DNA of 64,000 nucleotides from an uncultured Microbacterium sp. GTDB taxonomy: Bacteria; Actinomycetota; Actinomycetes; Actinomycetales; Microbacteriaceae. The DNA is taken from contig NZ_CAMFHZ010000011.1 of the NCBI RefSeq assembly GCF_945952435.1, positions 1-64,000 on the forward strand, given 5' to 3'. The position numbers and the translations under genes were made by a program. This document shows positions 46,890 to 57,300 of the stretch, piece by piece. The notes beneath the pieces were generated by a model. The model saw only the letters and a list, made by a program, of their open reading frames with translations, did no database searches and was not told the DNA's origin. Numbering within the stretch: the stretch's first letter is position 1; every line of letters starts with the position of its first letter.

Positions 46890-48056
46890 ATGAGCAGCCC
46901 CGCCGTGCTGAGGTCCCTGCGGACGACGGTGCCGGACACGATCCTGCACCAGGACGAGGTGCGCGACGTCTTCGCCGCGCAGCCGGGGTTGGGGCGGCTC
47001 GCGAAGAGGATCGTGACCGCCTCGTTCGACGGATCCGGGATCGACACCCGGCGCACCGTGATCGAAGAGCTCTCCTCGACCGCGGACGTCGACGAGCCGA
47101 TGTTCTTCGATCGCGGGTCCGGGCTGCTGCTCTCCCCGGGCACGAAGGCTCGCAACGATCTCTACACGCGCGAGGCGCGGCGTCTCTTCGTCGACGCCGC
47201 ACGGGCCGCGCTCGACGCGGATCCCTCCCTCGGATCCGAGGACGTCACGCACGTCGTCACGGTCTCCTGCACGGGATTCCACGCGCCCGGTCCCGAGTAC
47301 GAGATCGTGCGGGAGCTCGGGCTGGCCGAGTCGGTGCAGCGCTACCACCTCGGCTTCATGGGCTGCTACGCCTCGATGCCGGCGCTGCGTGCGGCCGCCC
47401 AGTTCTGCGCCGCGGATCCGGAGGCCGTGGTGCTCGTCGTCAGCGTCGAGCTGTGCACACTGCACCTGCGCTCCTCCGAGGATCCCGACGTCATCGTCGC
47501 CTCCTCCCTGTTCGCCGATGGCGCGGCGGCGGGGATCGTCACCGCCCGTCCTCTCGCCGACGGCGTGCGGGGGCTGCGTCTGGACCGGTTCCATACGGCG
47601 ATCGCGCCGCAGGGCGAGCAGGACATGGCCTGGACCATCGGCGACCACGGTTTCGAGATGGTGCTCTCCACGGCGGTGCCGCAGATCATCGGCGAGACGA
47701 TCCACGAGGCCCTGCGCCCTCTGTACGCGGCCGACTTCGCCGAGGCGTTCGAGGACGGCACGATCGGATCCGCCGTGCGGCACTGGGCGATCCATCCCGG
47801 AGGCCGCAGCATCCTCGACCGGGTGCAGGAGCGGCTCGGACTCAGCGCGCTGCAACTGGACCCCGCGCGCGAGACGCTGAGGGAGAACGGGAACATGTCC
47901 AGCGCGACGGTGCTCTTCGTGCTGCGCCGGATCCTCGAGGGCACGCGTGAGGGCGGCGGGGCGGCCGTGGGCGATCGCGTTTCGGCGATGGCCTTCGGGC
48001 CGGGACTCACCGCGGAGAGCGCGCTGATGACGGTCGTCGACGCGGATGCGCCCTGA
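46890..48056 (+). CDS. Type III polyketide synthase (alkylresorcinol synthase-like)
   Basis: 388 residues, a complete chalcone synthase fold. The catalytic triad is visible: Cys159 in LGFMGCYASM, His in WAIHPGG and Asn in ENGNMSSATV. FGPGLTAESAL is the conserved end. The protein condenses a starter acyl-CoA with malonyl-CoA to make resorcinols or pyrones. The order PKS - methyltransferase - FAD monooxygenase is the same as srsA-srsB-srsC of Streptomyces griseus, which make methylated phenolic lipids of the cell envelope. The genes overlap, so they are one operon. The chain length of the product cannot be read. Confidence 0.9.
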   Translation: MSSPAVLRSLRTTVPDTILHQDEVRDVFAAQPGLGRLAKRIVTASFDGSGIDTRRTVIEELSSTADVDEPMFFDRGSGLLLSPGTKARNDLYTREARRLFVDAARAALDADPSLGSEDVTHVVTVSCTGFHAPGPEYEIVRELGLAESVQRYHLGFMGCYASMPALRAAAQFCAADPEAVVLVVSVELCTLHLRSSEDPDVIVASSLFADGAAAGIVTARPLADGVRGLRLDRFHTAIAPQGEQDMAWTIGDHGFEMVLSTAVPQIIGETIHEALRPLYAADFAEAFEDGTIGSAVRHWAIHPGGRSILDRVQERLGLSALQLDPARETLRENGNMSSATVLFVLRRILEGTREGGGAAVGDRVSAMAFGPGLTAESALMTVVDADAP

Positions 48057-48768
48057 CCTCCGGGCGCGCGCCACGGCCGAACGCGAGCTCATGGACGCGG
48101 CGGACGCGGACCCGGCGATGCTGGAGCGCACCTACGAGCGCTTCCGCCTCGTGAACGCGATCGTGTCCCGTCCCGGCGCCGTGTACCGCCGGGACGTGCG
48201 TCCGAGAGCCCGTCGACGGAGGATCCGCGTCCTCGACGTCGGTGCCGGCGGCGGCGACCTCTGCCGGGCGCTCACCGGGCGACTGCGTCGGGACGGCGTC
48301 GACGCGGACGTCACCGCGCTCGATCTGGATCCCCGGGCGGTGGCCTGGGCGCGCGCGCACGACGACGGTGCAGGCGTCGTCTACCGCTGCGCGCCGGTCT
48401 CGGAGCTCGTCGCGGGCGGGGAGGGCTTCGACATCGTGCTCTCGAACCATCTGCTGCACCATCTCGGCGAGGCGGAGCTGCGCCGGTTCCTGGCGGATAC
48501 GCGGCGGCTGGTCGCACCGGGCGGGCTCGTCGCACATCACGACATCGCGCGCAGCCGCCTGGCCTACGCGGCCTTCGCCGCGGCGACCCTCCCTTTCGCC
48601 GGCACGCTGCTGCGCGGATCGTTCATCCGTCCCGACGGCCTGACGAGCATCCGGCGCTCCTACACCGCGGCCGAGCTCTCCGCGGCCGCGCAGCCGGGCT
48701 GGTCCGTCCGGCGCGGCTTCCCCGCCCGGCTGGAACTGCGGTGGGAACGCGACGATGGCGATCACTGA
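48046..48768 (+). CDS. Class I SAM-dependent methyltransferase of the type III PKS operon
   Basis: 240 residues. The SAM motif I is IRVLDVGAGGGDLCRALTG; motif II VTALDLDPRAVAWARA and motif IV FDIVLSNHLLHHLGE follow. It probably methylates the resorcinol ring (O- or C-), by analogy with SrsB in position, though fold homology to SrsB itself was not tested. It overlaps the PKS gene by 11 nt and the monooxygenase gene by 14 nt. Confidence 0.87.
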   Translation: MRPDLRARATAERELMDAADADPAMLERTYERFRLVNAIVSRPGAVYRRDVRPRARRRRIRVLDVGAGGGDLCRALTGRLRRDGVDADVTALDLDPRAVAWARAHDDGAGVVYRCAPVSELVAGGEGFDIVLSNHLLHHLGEAELRRFLADTRRLVAPGGLVAHHDIARSRLAYAAFAAATLPFAGTLLRGSFIRPDGLTSIRRSYTAAELSAAAQPGWSVRRGFPARLELRWERDDGDH

Positions 48769-49894
48769 TCCCGTCCTCGACCACGACGTGGTGGTCATCG
48801 GGGCAGGGCCCGTCGGTCTGCTGCTCGCGTGCCTGCTCGCGCAAGAGGGGGTCGACACCGTGGTCTGCGAGCGCAGGGACGCCGTCGACCCTCGCAGCAG
48901 GGCCATCGGGATCCATCCCCCGGGACTGCGCGAGCTCGCGGAGGCCGGTGTGGGCACGGCCGTTCGAACGGAGGCGCTGACGCTGTCCGGAGGGGAGGTG
49001 CGCAGCCGCGGTCGTGTGCTCGCCGCTCTCGCGTTCCCGCCCGAGCGCCCCGTGCTCGTGCTGCCGCAGCAGCGCACGCACGCTCTGCTCCTGGATCGTC
49101 TGGCGGAGCTGTCTCCGACGGCGCTGCACGGAGGCTGCACCGTGCGCGCCGTCCGGGACGAAGGACGCTTCGTGCGGATTCGCGTGGACGACGGTCATCG
49201 GCGGCGCGAGCTCACCGCCGCGTTCGCCGTCGTCGCGGACGGGGTGCGCAGCGGACTCAGGGGCGAGCTCGGTCTCGGCTGGCGTCGCCGCGCGGGCCGG
49301 TCGGGCTATGCGATGGCGGACGTGCCGGATCCGGATCCGGGCTCGCAGGCAGTGCTGCACTGCGGGCCGGACGGCCTCGTCGAGGTCTTCCCCCTGCCGG
49401 GAGGCCGACGCCGATGGGTGCTGCGGCGGGGACGTGACGCGGGGGCGATGCCCGGCGATCGTTTCCGCGCGGAGATCGCGGCCAGGATCGGCGAGGATCC
49501 GCCCTTCGGGGCCGACGTCGAGCCGGTCTCCTTCGTCGCCGCACAGCACCTGGCGGGCGCGGTGGTCCGCGGTCGGGTGGCGCTGCTCGGCGACGCGGCG
49601 CACGAGATCAGCCCGATCGGCGGCCAGGGGATGAACCTGGGGTGGGTCGACGCGGGGCGCCTCGCGCGAGCGCTGCGGGCCGGTCTGGATCGGGGCGATG
49701 CCGACTTGCGCGACTATGCCCGCCGGACGCTCCGCTCCGCCCGCGACGCCCAGCGCAGGAGCGCCTTCTACATGGCGATGGGGGCGCCCGCCGACGGGAT
49801 CGTGCTGCACGGGAGGGAGGCCCTGATCCGCGCTCTCGGATCCGACGCCCTGCGGGACTGGGCCGCGGGGCTCGTCACGATGCGCGGCGTCTGA
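48755..49894 (+). CDS. FAD-dependent aromatic hydroxylase-like monooxygenase
   Basis: 379 residues. The FAD motif VVVIGAGPVGLLLACLLAQE is at about residues 12-31. The NAD(P)H/DG motif VVADGVRSGLRGEL and the second FAD motif VALLGDAAHEISPIGGQGMN are those of group A flavoprotein hydroxylases. In the operon it would hydroxylate the methylated resorcinol to a hydroquinone-type lipid, like SrsC. It is followed by a strong terminator. Confidence 0.9.
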   Translation: MAITDPVLDHDVVVIGAGPVGLLLACLLAQEGVDTVVCERRDAVDPRSRAIGIHPPGLRELAEAGVGTAVRTEALTLSGGEVRSRGRVLAALAFPPERPVLVLPQQRTHALLLDRLAELSPTALHGGCTVRAVRDEGRFVRIRVDDGHRRRELTAAFAVVADGVRSGLRGELGLGWRRRAGRSGYAMADVPDPDPGSQAVLHCGPDGLVEVFPLPGGRRRWVLRRGRDAGAMPGDRFRAEIAARIGEDPPFGADVEPVSFVAAQHLAGAVVRGRVALLGDAAHEISPIGGQGMNLGWVDAGRLARALRAGLDRGDADLRDYARRTLRSARDAQRRSAFYMAMGAPADGIVLHGREALIRALGSDALRDWAAGLVTMRGV

Positions 49895-49916
49895 TCCGCG
49901 GCTTCGAGCGCAGACG

Positions 49917-49957
49917 CACGAGGGCCCGGCGCGCGGGTGCGCGACCGGGCCCTCGTG
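49917..49957. terminator. Bidirectional terminator between the PKS operon and lpd
   Basis: CACGAGGGCCCGG and CCGGGCCCTCGTG form a perfect 13-bp stem; the 15-nt loop can itself fold (CGCGC/GCGCG). It lies 23 nt after the monooxygenase stop and 13 nt after the lpd stop on the other strand. Confidence 0.8.
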
Positions 49958-49969
49958 CAGCCGGGCGGA

Positions 49970-51367
49970 TCAGAAGTTGATCATGTGCCCGGCGAGGCCG
50001 TGGAAGCCCTCCTGCAAAGCCTCCGAGAGCGTCGGATGCGTGTGGACGTTGCGCGCGAGCTCGAGCGCCGTGAGGTCCCACTTCTGTGCGAGCGTGAGCT
50101 CGGGCAGGAGCTCCGAGACATCGGGGCCGATCATGTGCGCGCCGATGAGCTCGAGGTGTTCGGCGTCGGCGATGAGCTTGACGAAGCCGACGGGCTCGCC
50201 CAGACCGTGCGCCTTGCCGTTGGCCATGAATGGGAACGTCGCAACTTTGATCTCGCGTCCCTCGTCCTTCGCCTGCTGTTCGGTGAGACCGAAGGAGGCG
50301 ACCTGGGGGGAGCAGAAGGTGGCACGCGGCATCATCCGGTAGTCGCCGAGCGTCATGGTCTCCGCCTTGCCGATGGTCTCGGCGGCCACGACCGCCTGCG
50401 CCTCCGCGACGTGCGCGAGCTGGAGCTTGGCCGTGACGTCGCCGATCGCGTAGATGCCCTCGACGTTGGTGCGCATGTGGTCGTCGATGTCGATGGCGCC
50501 GCGCTCGGTGAGCTTCACGCCCGTCTTGTCGAGTCCGAAGCCGTCCACGTTCGGCGCGAAGCCGACCGACATGAGCACCTTGTCGGCGGTGATCGAGCCC
50601 TGCTGGCCGTCCTTGCCGGTGTAGGTGACGGTCACGGCGTCGCCGTTGTCGACGACGGATTCGACCTTGGTCGAGGTGAGGATGTCGACGCCGTACTGCT
50701 TGTACTGCTTCTGGATCTCCTTCGACACGTCCGCGTCCTCGTTCGGCAGCGCACGGTCGAGGAACTCGATGATGGTCACCTTGACGCCGTAGTTCGTCAT
50801 GACGTAGGCGAATTCCATGCCGATCGCGCCGGCGCCGACGATGACGATGGAGGTGGGCAGATCGCGGGAGAGGATCTGCTCCTCGTACGTGACGACGTTG
50901 TCGCTGAGCTGGACGCCGGGGAGGAGACGGACCGTGGATCCGGTCGCGATGATGACGTTGTCGAACGTGACCTCCTCCGTCGAACCGTCCGCCTTGGTCA
51001 CGGTGATCGCCTTCGGGCCCGTGAAGGTGCCGCGACCGTCGTACTCGGTGACCTTGTTCTTCTTCATGAGGAAGTGGATGCCCTTGACGCGGCCGTCCGC
51101 GACGACGCGCGAGCGGTCGAAGGCCTTGCCGTAGTCCATCGTGAACTCGCCGGAGATCCCGAAGAAGTCGGCCTTGTGGTTCAGCGTGTGCGCGAGCTCC
51201 GCGTTCTTCAGGAGCGCCTTGGAGGGGATGCACCCCACGTTGAGGCAGACACCGCCCCAGTACTTCTCCTCGATGATGGCGGTGGACAGGCCCAGCTGCG
51301 CGCTGCGGACGGCGGCGACGTAACCGCCAGGACCTGCACCGAGGACGACGACATCGTAATGTGGCAT
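49970..51367 (-). CDS. lpdA: Dihydrolipoyl dehydrogenase
   Basis: 465 residues. FAD motif [20 protein letters not shown]; redox-active disulfide [19 protein letters not shown] motif [17 protein letters not shown]; second FAD motif [21 protein letters not shown]-terminal catalytic His in [10 protein letters not shown]. It reoxidises dihydrolipoamide in pyruvate and 2-oxoglutarate dehydrogenase complexes. The complex genes are not adjacent here. The ATG at 51367 starts directly before the FAD motif. Confidence 0.96.
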   Translation of the reverse strand: MPHYDVVVLGAGPGGYVAAVRSAQLGLSTAIIEEKYWGGVCLNVGCIPSKALLKNAELAHTLNHKADFFGISGEFTMDYGKAFDRSRVVADGRVKGIHFLMKKNKVTEYDGRGTFTGPKAITVTKADGSTEEVTFDNVIIATGSTVRLLPGVQLSDNVVTYEEQILSRDLPTSIVIVGAGAIGMEFAYVMTNYGVKVTIIEFLDRALPNEDADVSKEIQKQYKQYGVDILTSTKVESVVDNGDAVTVTYTGKDGQQGSITADKVLMSVGFAPNVDGFGLDKTGVKLTERGAIDIDDHMRTNVEGIYAIGDVTAKLQLAHVAEAQAVVAAETIGKAETMTLGDYRMMPRATFCSPQVASFGLTEQQAKDEGREIKVATFPFMANGKAHGLGEPVGFVKLIADAEHLELIGAHMIGPDVSELLPELTLAQKWDLTALELARNVHTHPTLSEALQEGFHGLAGHMINF

Positions 51368-51451
51368 GCCTCCCAGCCTATCGCCCGGCAGACCGTGGCC
51401 GGGCGGCGCATCCGGCCCCGGATCCGGCTCCCGACGCCCCGCGCCATCGGA

Positions 51452-51457
51452 TAGTCT
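51452..51457 (+). promoter_or_regulatory. TAGTCT -10 element for garA
   Basis: TAGTCT lies 25 nt before the garA GTG; AGGAGGAGGGG between them is a strong ribosome binding site, so the mRNA has a short leader. Confidence 0.45.
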
Positions 51458-51482
51458 GGAACGCCAGGAGGAGGGGTGCACA

Positions 51483-51959
51483 GTGAGTGAGAACGACGTT
51501 CCCGACGGCGCGGTTCGCCGAGGCGGCGAACCCGCCCATGACACGACGCAGACGTTCGGGCACGACTCGGATCTGTCCTTCGTCCCGTTCGGCGCGGATC
51601 TGACCGACGTCGAGCAGGCGGCCATCGCGGCTCTCCCGTCGGGTTCTGCGCTGCTGCTGGTGCGCTCGGGTGCGCTGGCCGGAGCCCGCTACCTGCTCGA
51701 CACCGCCGTCACGACGGTGGGGCGCCACCCCGAGGCGGACATCTTCTTCGACGACGTGACCGTCTCCCGTCGGCATGCGGAGATCATCCGCACCGGCACG
51801 GCGTTCGAGATCGTCGACCAGCGGTCGCTCAACGGCACCTACGTGAACGGCGAGCGCGTCGACCGCAGCGAGCTCGACAACGGCTTCGAGGTCCGGGTCG
51901 GGAAGTTCCGGTTGAACTTCTTCGCCTCGCCGGCGGACCTCGCCCAGGCGACCGCCTGA
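51483..51959 (+). CDS. garA: FHA-domain regulator GarA/OdhI
   Basis: 158 residues with GTG start. A C-terminal FHA domain carries the conserved [20 protein letters not shown] and [12 protein letters not shown]. The disordered N-terminus has Thr21-Thr22 in HDTTQTF, at the place of the TT phosphosite (ETTSVF) of GarA and OdhI. In those proteins, phosphorylation by PknB/PknG-type kinases switches off inhibition of 2-oxoglutarate dehydrogenase and glutamate dehydrogenase. The gene lies next to lpd on the opposite strand and is followed by the ftsR-like merR gene with TGATG overlap. Confidence 0.92.
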   Translation: MSENDVPDGAVRRGGEPAHDTTQTFGHDSDLSFVPFGADLTDVEQAAIAALPSGSALLLVRSGALAGARYLLDTAVTTVGRHPEADIFFDDVTVSRRHAEIIRTGTAFEIVDQRSLNGTYVNGERVDRSELDNGFEVRVGKFRLNFFASPADLAQATA

Positions 51960-52636
51960 TGGCGGCCGCGGCCGCCGAGCGATCCGCCCCCTCCGGGCTG
52001 CTGAGCATCGGCCAGGTGCTCGCGCGCCTCACGCCGGAGTTCCCCGATGTGCGCGCCTCCAAACTGCGCTTCCTCGAGGAGAAGGGGATCGTCACACCGG
52101 TCCGCACGGCCAGCGGCTACCGCAAGTTCTCGCCCGCCGACCTGGAGAGGATCCGGGTCGCCCTCACCCTGCAGCGCGATCAGTACCTGCCGCTCAAGGT
52201 CATCCGTGAGCATCTGCAGGCGCTCGACGCCTCGGGATCCGCTGCGGAGCTGCCGGCCTCGATCGTCGCCGGTCCCCGGCGCTACCGCCGTGACGAGCTC
52301 CTCGCGGCCTCGGGCGCGACGGCCGCCCTCTTGAGCGACGCCGTGTCCAGCGGCATGCTGCCGGCCGCCGAGACGTACCCCGAATCGGCCGTGTCCCTGC
52401 TGCGCGCCCTGGCCGCGCTCGACGGGCACGGCATCGGCCCGCGGCACCTGCGGCCCCTGCGCCAGAGCGCCGAGCGCGACATCGCGCTGGTCCAGTCCGC
52501 GCTGTCGGCGCTGCTGCGCCGCACCGACACCCCGTCGCGTGCCAGGGCGAGCGAAGTGGCCCCCGAGCTCGCGTCGCGACTGGACGAGGTGCGCTCCCTG
52601 CTCGTCAAGGACGGGATCGGCCGACTGCTGTCGTAA
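51959..52636 (+). CDS. MerR-family regulator FtsR-like (Rv1828 type)
   Basis: 225 residues. The winged HTH LLSIGQVLARLTPEFPDVRA then SKLRFLEEKGIVTPVRTASG and YRKFSPADLERIRVAL is MerR-like with the family-specific long first loop. The C-terminal part lacks the metal-binding Cys of classical MerR proteins. In Corynebacterium the ortholog FtsR activates ftsZ; this role is inferred here by order garA-merR. It starts in the stop codon of garA. Confidence 0.86.
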   Translation: MAAAAAERSAPSGLLSIGQVLARLTPEFPDVRASKLRFLEEKGIVTPVRTASGYRKFSPADLERIRVALTLQRDQYLPLKVIREHLQALDASGSAAELPASIVAGPRRYRRDELLAASGATAALLSDAVSSGMLPAAETYPESAVSLLRALAALDGHGIGPRHLRPLRQSAERDIALVQSALSALLRRTDTPSRARASEVAPELASRLDEVRSLLVKDGIGRLLS

Positions 52637-52769
52637 CGAACGGGTTGCGACACACCTTCGCCAGAGGCCCGATGTCGTTGTCGAGGATGGGGTGCTGTTC
52701 TACCGTGGAGCTACCGACCTTCACGCACTGGTTGAAGGAACGCTGCAACGCACAACAGGAGGAGATGGC

Positions 52770-53315
52770 ATGAGCGCCGAGGAACGGGGCGACGCACCGT
52801 CGTTCGGGGACGATCTCCTCTTCACCGACGGTCTCCCGGCGATGGACGACGAGGTGGGCTACCGCGGTGCGGTGGCCGCCCGCGCCGCCGGCATCACCTA
52901 CCGCCAGCTGGACTACTGGGCGCGCACCGAGCTCGTCGTCCCCACGGTCCGCGGCGCGAGCGGATCCGGATCGCAGCGTCTCTACGGCTTCCGCGACATC
53001 CTGGTGCTCAAGCTCGTCAAAGAGCTCCTGAACACCGGCATCTCCCTGCAGCAGATCCGGACGGCGGTCGACCAGCTCCGCGCCGCCGGGATCCGCGATC
53101 TCGCCGGGACGACGCTGATGAGCGACGGAGCCTCGGTGTACCTGTGCACCTCGAATGACGAGGTCATCGACCTCCTCAGCCGGGGACAGGGGGTCTTCGG
53201 CATCGCGGTGGGGAAGGTGTTCCACGAGGTCGAGGCGACTCTCGTCGAGTTCGACGCGATGACCCCGGATCCGATGGACGACCTCGCGGCGCGGCGGGCG
53301 CGGCGCACCGCCTGA
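52770..53315 (+). CDS. MerR-family regulator (Rv1830 type)
   Basis: 181 residues. YRGAVAARAAGITYRQLDYW then ARTELVVPTVRGASGSGSQR and LYGFRDILVLKLVKELLNTG make up a MerR DNA-binding domain. A C-terminal half with LAGTTLMSDGASVYLCTSND has no known effector site. GGAGG before ATG 52770. M. tuberculosis has the same gene after Rv1829 (a DUF151 nuclease), which is absent here. The 133-nt gap before it contains a small inverted repeat GTTG...CAAC and is probably its promoter. Confidence 0.85.
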   Translation: MSAEERGDAPSFGDDLLFTDGLPAMDDEVGYRGAVAARAAGITYRQLDYWARTELVVPTVRGASGSGSQRLYGFRDILVLKLVKELLNTGISLQQIRTAVDQLRAAGIRDLAGTTLMSDGASVYLCTSNDEVIDLLSRGQGVFGIAVGKVFHEVEATLVEFDAMTPDPMDDLAARRARRTA

Positions 53316-53358
53316 GGCGAGGCCTGGGGGACGCGTTTCGTCTCGGGCGCCTTCGGCG

Positions 53359-53472
53359 TCCTCGCTCAACGACCCCGGAGGGGTCGGACGTGCACGGGGG
53401 TCCTCGTTCGACCCCTCCGGAGGGACGGACGCCCAGCGGCGTCTTCGTTCGACGTCCCCGGAGGGTCGGACG
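53359..53472. repeat. Three tandem ~31-nt hairpin units, period about 41 nt
   Basis: Units at 53359-53390, 53401-53431 and 53442-53472 all read TC-TCG-TC-AC-...-CCGGAGGG-GGACG. Each has a small palindrome around CCGGAGGG that can fold (ACCCCGGAGGGGT in the first; CCCTCCGGAGGG in the second). They lie between the convergent merR and parA genes. Nothing else is seen in the 163-nt gap. They could be a terminator series or small repeat element. Confidence 0.7.
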
Positions 53473-53478
53473 ACCGGA

Positions 53479-54294
53479 TCAGGCGCGGGGGTCGTCGGGC
53501 AGCGGGATTCGGCCGGTGCGGATCACCCGGTCGAGCAGCGTGTCGAAGTCGGCGGCGAGCTCCTGCGCGGAGTCGCCGGGCCAGATGTGCAGCGGCTTCG
53601 CGGCGCCCTGGGCCTGCTGCAGGGACGTGCGCTCGGGGAGCTGCGGGCTGAGCACGAGCGGGCCGAACATGTCGCGGAGCTCCTTGATGCGGAACTGGTG
53701 CTCGATCGACTGCGGGCGCACCCGATTCACCACGATGCCGAGGGGCTGCAGACGGGGGGAGAGACCGCGACGGATCTCCTCGATCGCGCGCAGCGCGCGG
53801 TCGGCGGCCGCGACGGAGAACAGTCCGGGCTCGGTCACGACCATGACGCGATCGCTCGCGGCCCAGGCGGTGCGGGTGAGCGCGTTCAGCGACGGGGCGC
53901 AGTCGATGAGGACGAGGTCGTAGTCGGCCTCGACGGCGGCGAGCGCCTCCTCCAGCTTCCACACGTCGCGGACGCTCGGATGGGGTCCATCGAAGTTGAT
54001 CGCGGACGGGCTTCCGATGAGCACGTCGATCGTTCCGGGGTGCACCTTCGCCCAGCCGCTGGAGGTGATGGCCTGACGGACCACCTTCTCCTTGGGGTTC
54101 GCGAGGACGTCGGCGACGTTCAGCCGGCCGGCCACCTGGATGTCCATTCCCGTGGAGACGTCCGACTGAGGATCGAGATCGACCACGAGAGTGCGGATGC
54201 CGCGTGCGAAAGCCGCCGAGGCGAGGCCGAGGGTCACGGTGGTCTTGCCGACACCGCCCTTGAGGGAACTGACGCTGAGTACGTGCACGGACAC
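53479..54294 (-). CDS. ParA/Soj family ATPase (second ParA)
   Basis: 271 residues with GTG start after GAGGAAGG. HVLSVSSLKGGVGKTTVTLG contains a deviant Walker A (KGGVGKTT). VDLDPQSDVSTGMDI and LVLIDCAPSLNALTRTAW follow. No parB is adjacent. GTG 54297 and 54288 are alternative starts. It is divergent from pyc with about 80 nt between them. Members of this type near pyc can position other cargo; no direct evidence here. Confidence 0.88.
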   Translation of the reverse strand: MSVHVLSVSSLKGGVGKTTVTLGLASAAFARGIRTLVVDLDPQSDVSTGMDIQVAGRLNVADVLANPKEKVVRQAITSSGWAKVHPGTIDVLIGSPSAINFDGPHPSVRDVWKLEEALAAVEADYDLVLIDCAPSLNALTRTAWAASDRVMVVTEPGLFSVAAADRALRAIEEIRRGLSPRLQPLGIVVNRVRPQSIEHQFRIKELRDMFGPLVLSPQLPERTSLQQAQGAAKPLHIWPGDSAQELAADFDTLLDRVIRTGRIPLPDDPRA

Positions 54295-54375
54295 CACGTT
54301 ACCTTCCTCTAGGCTGAGGAAACACTCAGCCCCCCGATGCGCCCAACCCGCGCCCCCGTGTTCGAGGTGTGCCCC

Positions 54376-57300
54376 ATGTTTCAGAAGATCCTTGTCGCCA
54401 ATCGCGGAGAGATCGCCATCCGCGCGTTCCGTGCCGCTTTCGAGGTGGGTGCGCGCACGGTCGCCGTGTTCCCCTGGGAGGACCGGGGCTCGCTGCACCG
54501 GCTCAAGGCCGACGAGGCCTATGAGATCGGCGAGCGGGGACATCCCGTCCGTGCGTATCTCGACGTGGACGAGATCATCCGCGTGGCCCGGGAGTGCGGC
54601 GCCGATGCCATCTACCCGGGATACGGCTTCCTCTCCGAGAACCCCGAACTCGCGGAGAAGGCCGCGGCGAACGGCATCGCCTTCATCGGGCCGCCGGCGC
54701 ACGTGCTGGAGATGGCGGGGAACAAGGTCGAGGCGAAGCGGCACGCGATCGAGGCCGGAGTTCCCGTGCTGCGCTCGACCGAGGCCTCGGCCGAGGTGGA
54801 GGAGCTCGTGGCGGAGGCCGAGCGGATCGGGTTCCCCCTGTTCGCCAAGGCAGTCGCGGGGGGCGGCGGACGAGGCATGCGCCGGGTCGAGACCCGGGAG
54901 GAGCTGCGCGGCGCGCTGGCCGAGGCGATGCGCGAGGCGGACAGCGCCTTCGGGGATCCGCGGATGTTCCTCGAACAGGCCGTGCTGCGGCCACGGCACA
55001 TCGAGGTGCAGATCGTCGCCGACACGACGGGCGAGACCGTGCACCTCTTCGAACGCGACTGCTCGGTGCAGCGCCGGCACCAGAAGGTCGTCGAGATCGC
55101 TCCGGCTCCCCACCTCGACGACGGCGTGCGTGGGGCGCTGCACGCCCATGCCGTCGCGTTCGCCCGCTCGATCGGCTACGTCAACGCGGGGACCGTGGAG
55201 TTCCTGCTGGAGACCGCGGGGGAGCGGGCCGGCGAGGTCGTCTTCATCGAGATGAACCCGCGCATCCAGGTCGAGCACACCGTGACGGAGGAGATCACCG
55301 ACGTCGACCTCGTGCAGACCCAGATCCGGATCGCGGCAGGCGGCACCCTCGCCGGTCTCGGGCTGCGTCAGGACGAGATCCATCAGCGCGGCGCCGCCCT
55401 GCAGTGCCGGATCACCACCGAGGATCCGACCCAGGGGTTCCGCCCCGACACGGGGAAGATCACGACCTATCGCTCCCCGGGCGGCGCCGGCATCCGGCTC
55501 GACGGCGGGACCGTGCACCAGGGCGCCCAGATCAGCCCGCACTTCGACTCGATGCTCGCCAAGCTCACCTGTCGCGGACGCGACTTCCCGGCGGCCGTCG
55601 CCCGCGCTCGCCGCGCGCTCGCCGAGTTCCGGATCCGCGGCGTCTCCACGAACATCCCGTTCCTGCAGGCGCTGCTCGAGGATCCGGCGTTCCTCGCCGG
55701 CGACCTGAGCACCTCGTTCATCGACGAGCGCCCCGAGCTGCTCGTGGGCCGGGTGTCGAAGGATCGCGGGTCGAAGATCCTGAACTGGCTCGTCGACGTC
55801 ACGGTGAACAGGCCGAACGGCGAGCGCCCGGGTCATGCCGACCCCCGGACGAAACTGCCCGCCGTCGATCTCGACCGGCCGCCGCGGCCCGGATCGCGCC
55901 AGCGTCTGCTCGCACTCGGCCCCGAGCGCTTCGCCGCGGACCTGCGTGGACGGAAGGATCTCGCCGTCACCGACACGACCTTCCGGGACGCGCATCAGTC
56001 GCTGCTCGCGACCCGCGTGCGCACGCGGGACCTCGTCGCCGTGGCGCCCTCCCTCGCGCGACTCACCCCCGAGCTCCTCAGTGTCGAGGCGTGGGGCGGC
56101 GCGACCTACGACGTCGCCCTCCGCTTCCTCGGCGAGGATCCCTGGGAGCGTCTCGACAAGCTCCGTGCCGCGCTTCCGAACATCGCGATCCAGATGCTCC
56201 TGCGCGGACGGAACACGGTGGGCTACACGCCGTACCCCACCGCGGTGACCGAGGCGTTCGTGCAGGAGGCGGCGACGAGCGGCATCGACATCTTCCGCAT
56301 CTTCGACGCGCTCAACGACGTCGCCCAGATGCGCCCGGCGATCGACGCCGTCCGCGCGACGGGGACGGCGGTCGCCGAGGTCGCGCTCTGCTACACGGGG
56401 GACCTGCTCGATCCGGCCGAGGACCTCTACACGCTCGACTACTACCTGCGTCTCGCGGAGCAGATCGTCGACGCAGGCGCGCACGTCCTCGCGATCAAGG
56501 ACATGGCAGGACTCCTCCGCCCGGCCGCGGCCGCCAGACTCGTCACCGCGCTGCGCGAACGCTTCGACCTTCCCGTGCACCTGCACACGCACGACACCCC
56601 CGGCGGCCAGCTCGCGACGCTCCTGGCCGCGAGCGCCGCCGGCGTCGACGCGGTCGATGCCGCGTCTGCGCCGCTGTCCGGCACCACCAGCCAGCCCTCG
56701 CTGTCCGCCCTCGTCGCCGCACTCGCGCACACGGAGCAGGACACGGGGCTGTCCCTCGCCGCGGTGAACGACCTCGAGCCGTACTGGGAGGCGGTGCGGA
56801 AGGTGTACGCGCCGTTCGAGTCCGGCCTTCCCGGACCGACCGGCCGGGTCTACCACCACGAGATCCCGGGCGGCCAGCTGTCGAATCTGCGTCAGCAGGC
56901 GAAGGCGCTCGGGCTCGCGGACGACTTCGAGCTCATCGAGGACATGTACGCGGCCGCGAACAGGATCCTCGGGCGAGTCCCCAAGGTCACGCCCTCGTCG
57001 AAGGTCGTCGGCGACCTCGCGCTGCACCTCGCGGCCGTCCGCGCGGATCCGGACGACTTCGCGCGGAACCCGGAGACCTACGACATCCCCGACTCGGTGA
57101 TCGGCTTCATGGCGGGGGAGCTGGGCGATCTGCCCGGAGGCTGGCCGGAGCCGTTCCGCTCCCAGGTGCTGGCCGGCCGCACGGTCCGCGTCGGCGTCAC
57201 GGAGATCTCCTCCGAGGACGAGCACGGGCTCGCCGGCGATGCGCCCACGCGGCGCGCGACGCTCAACCGTCTGCTGTTCCCCGGGCCGACCCGGGAGTTC

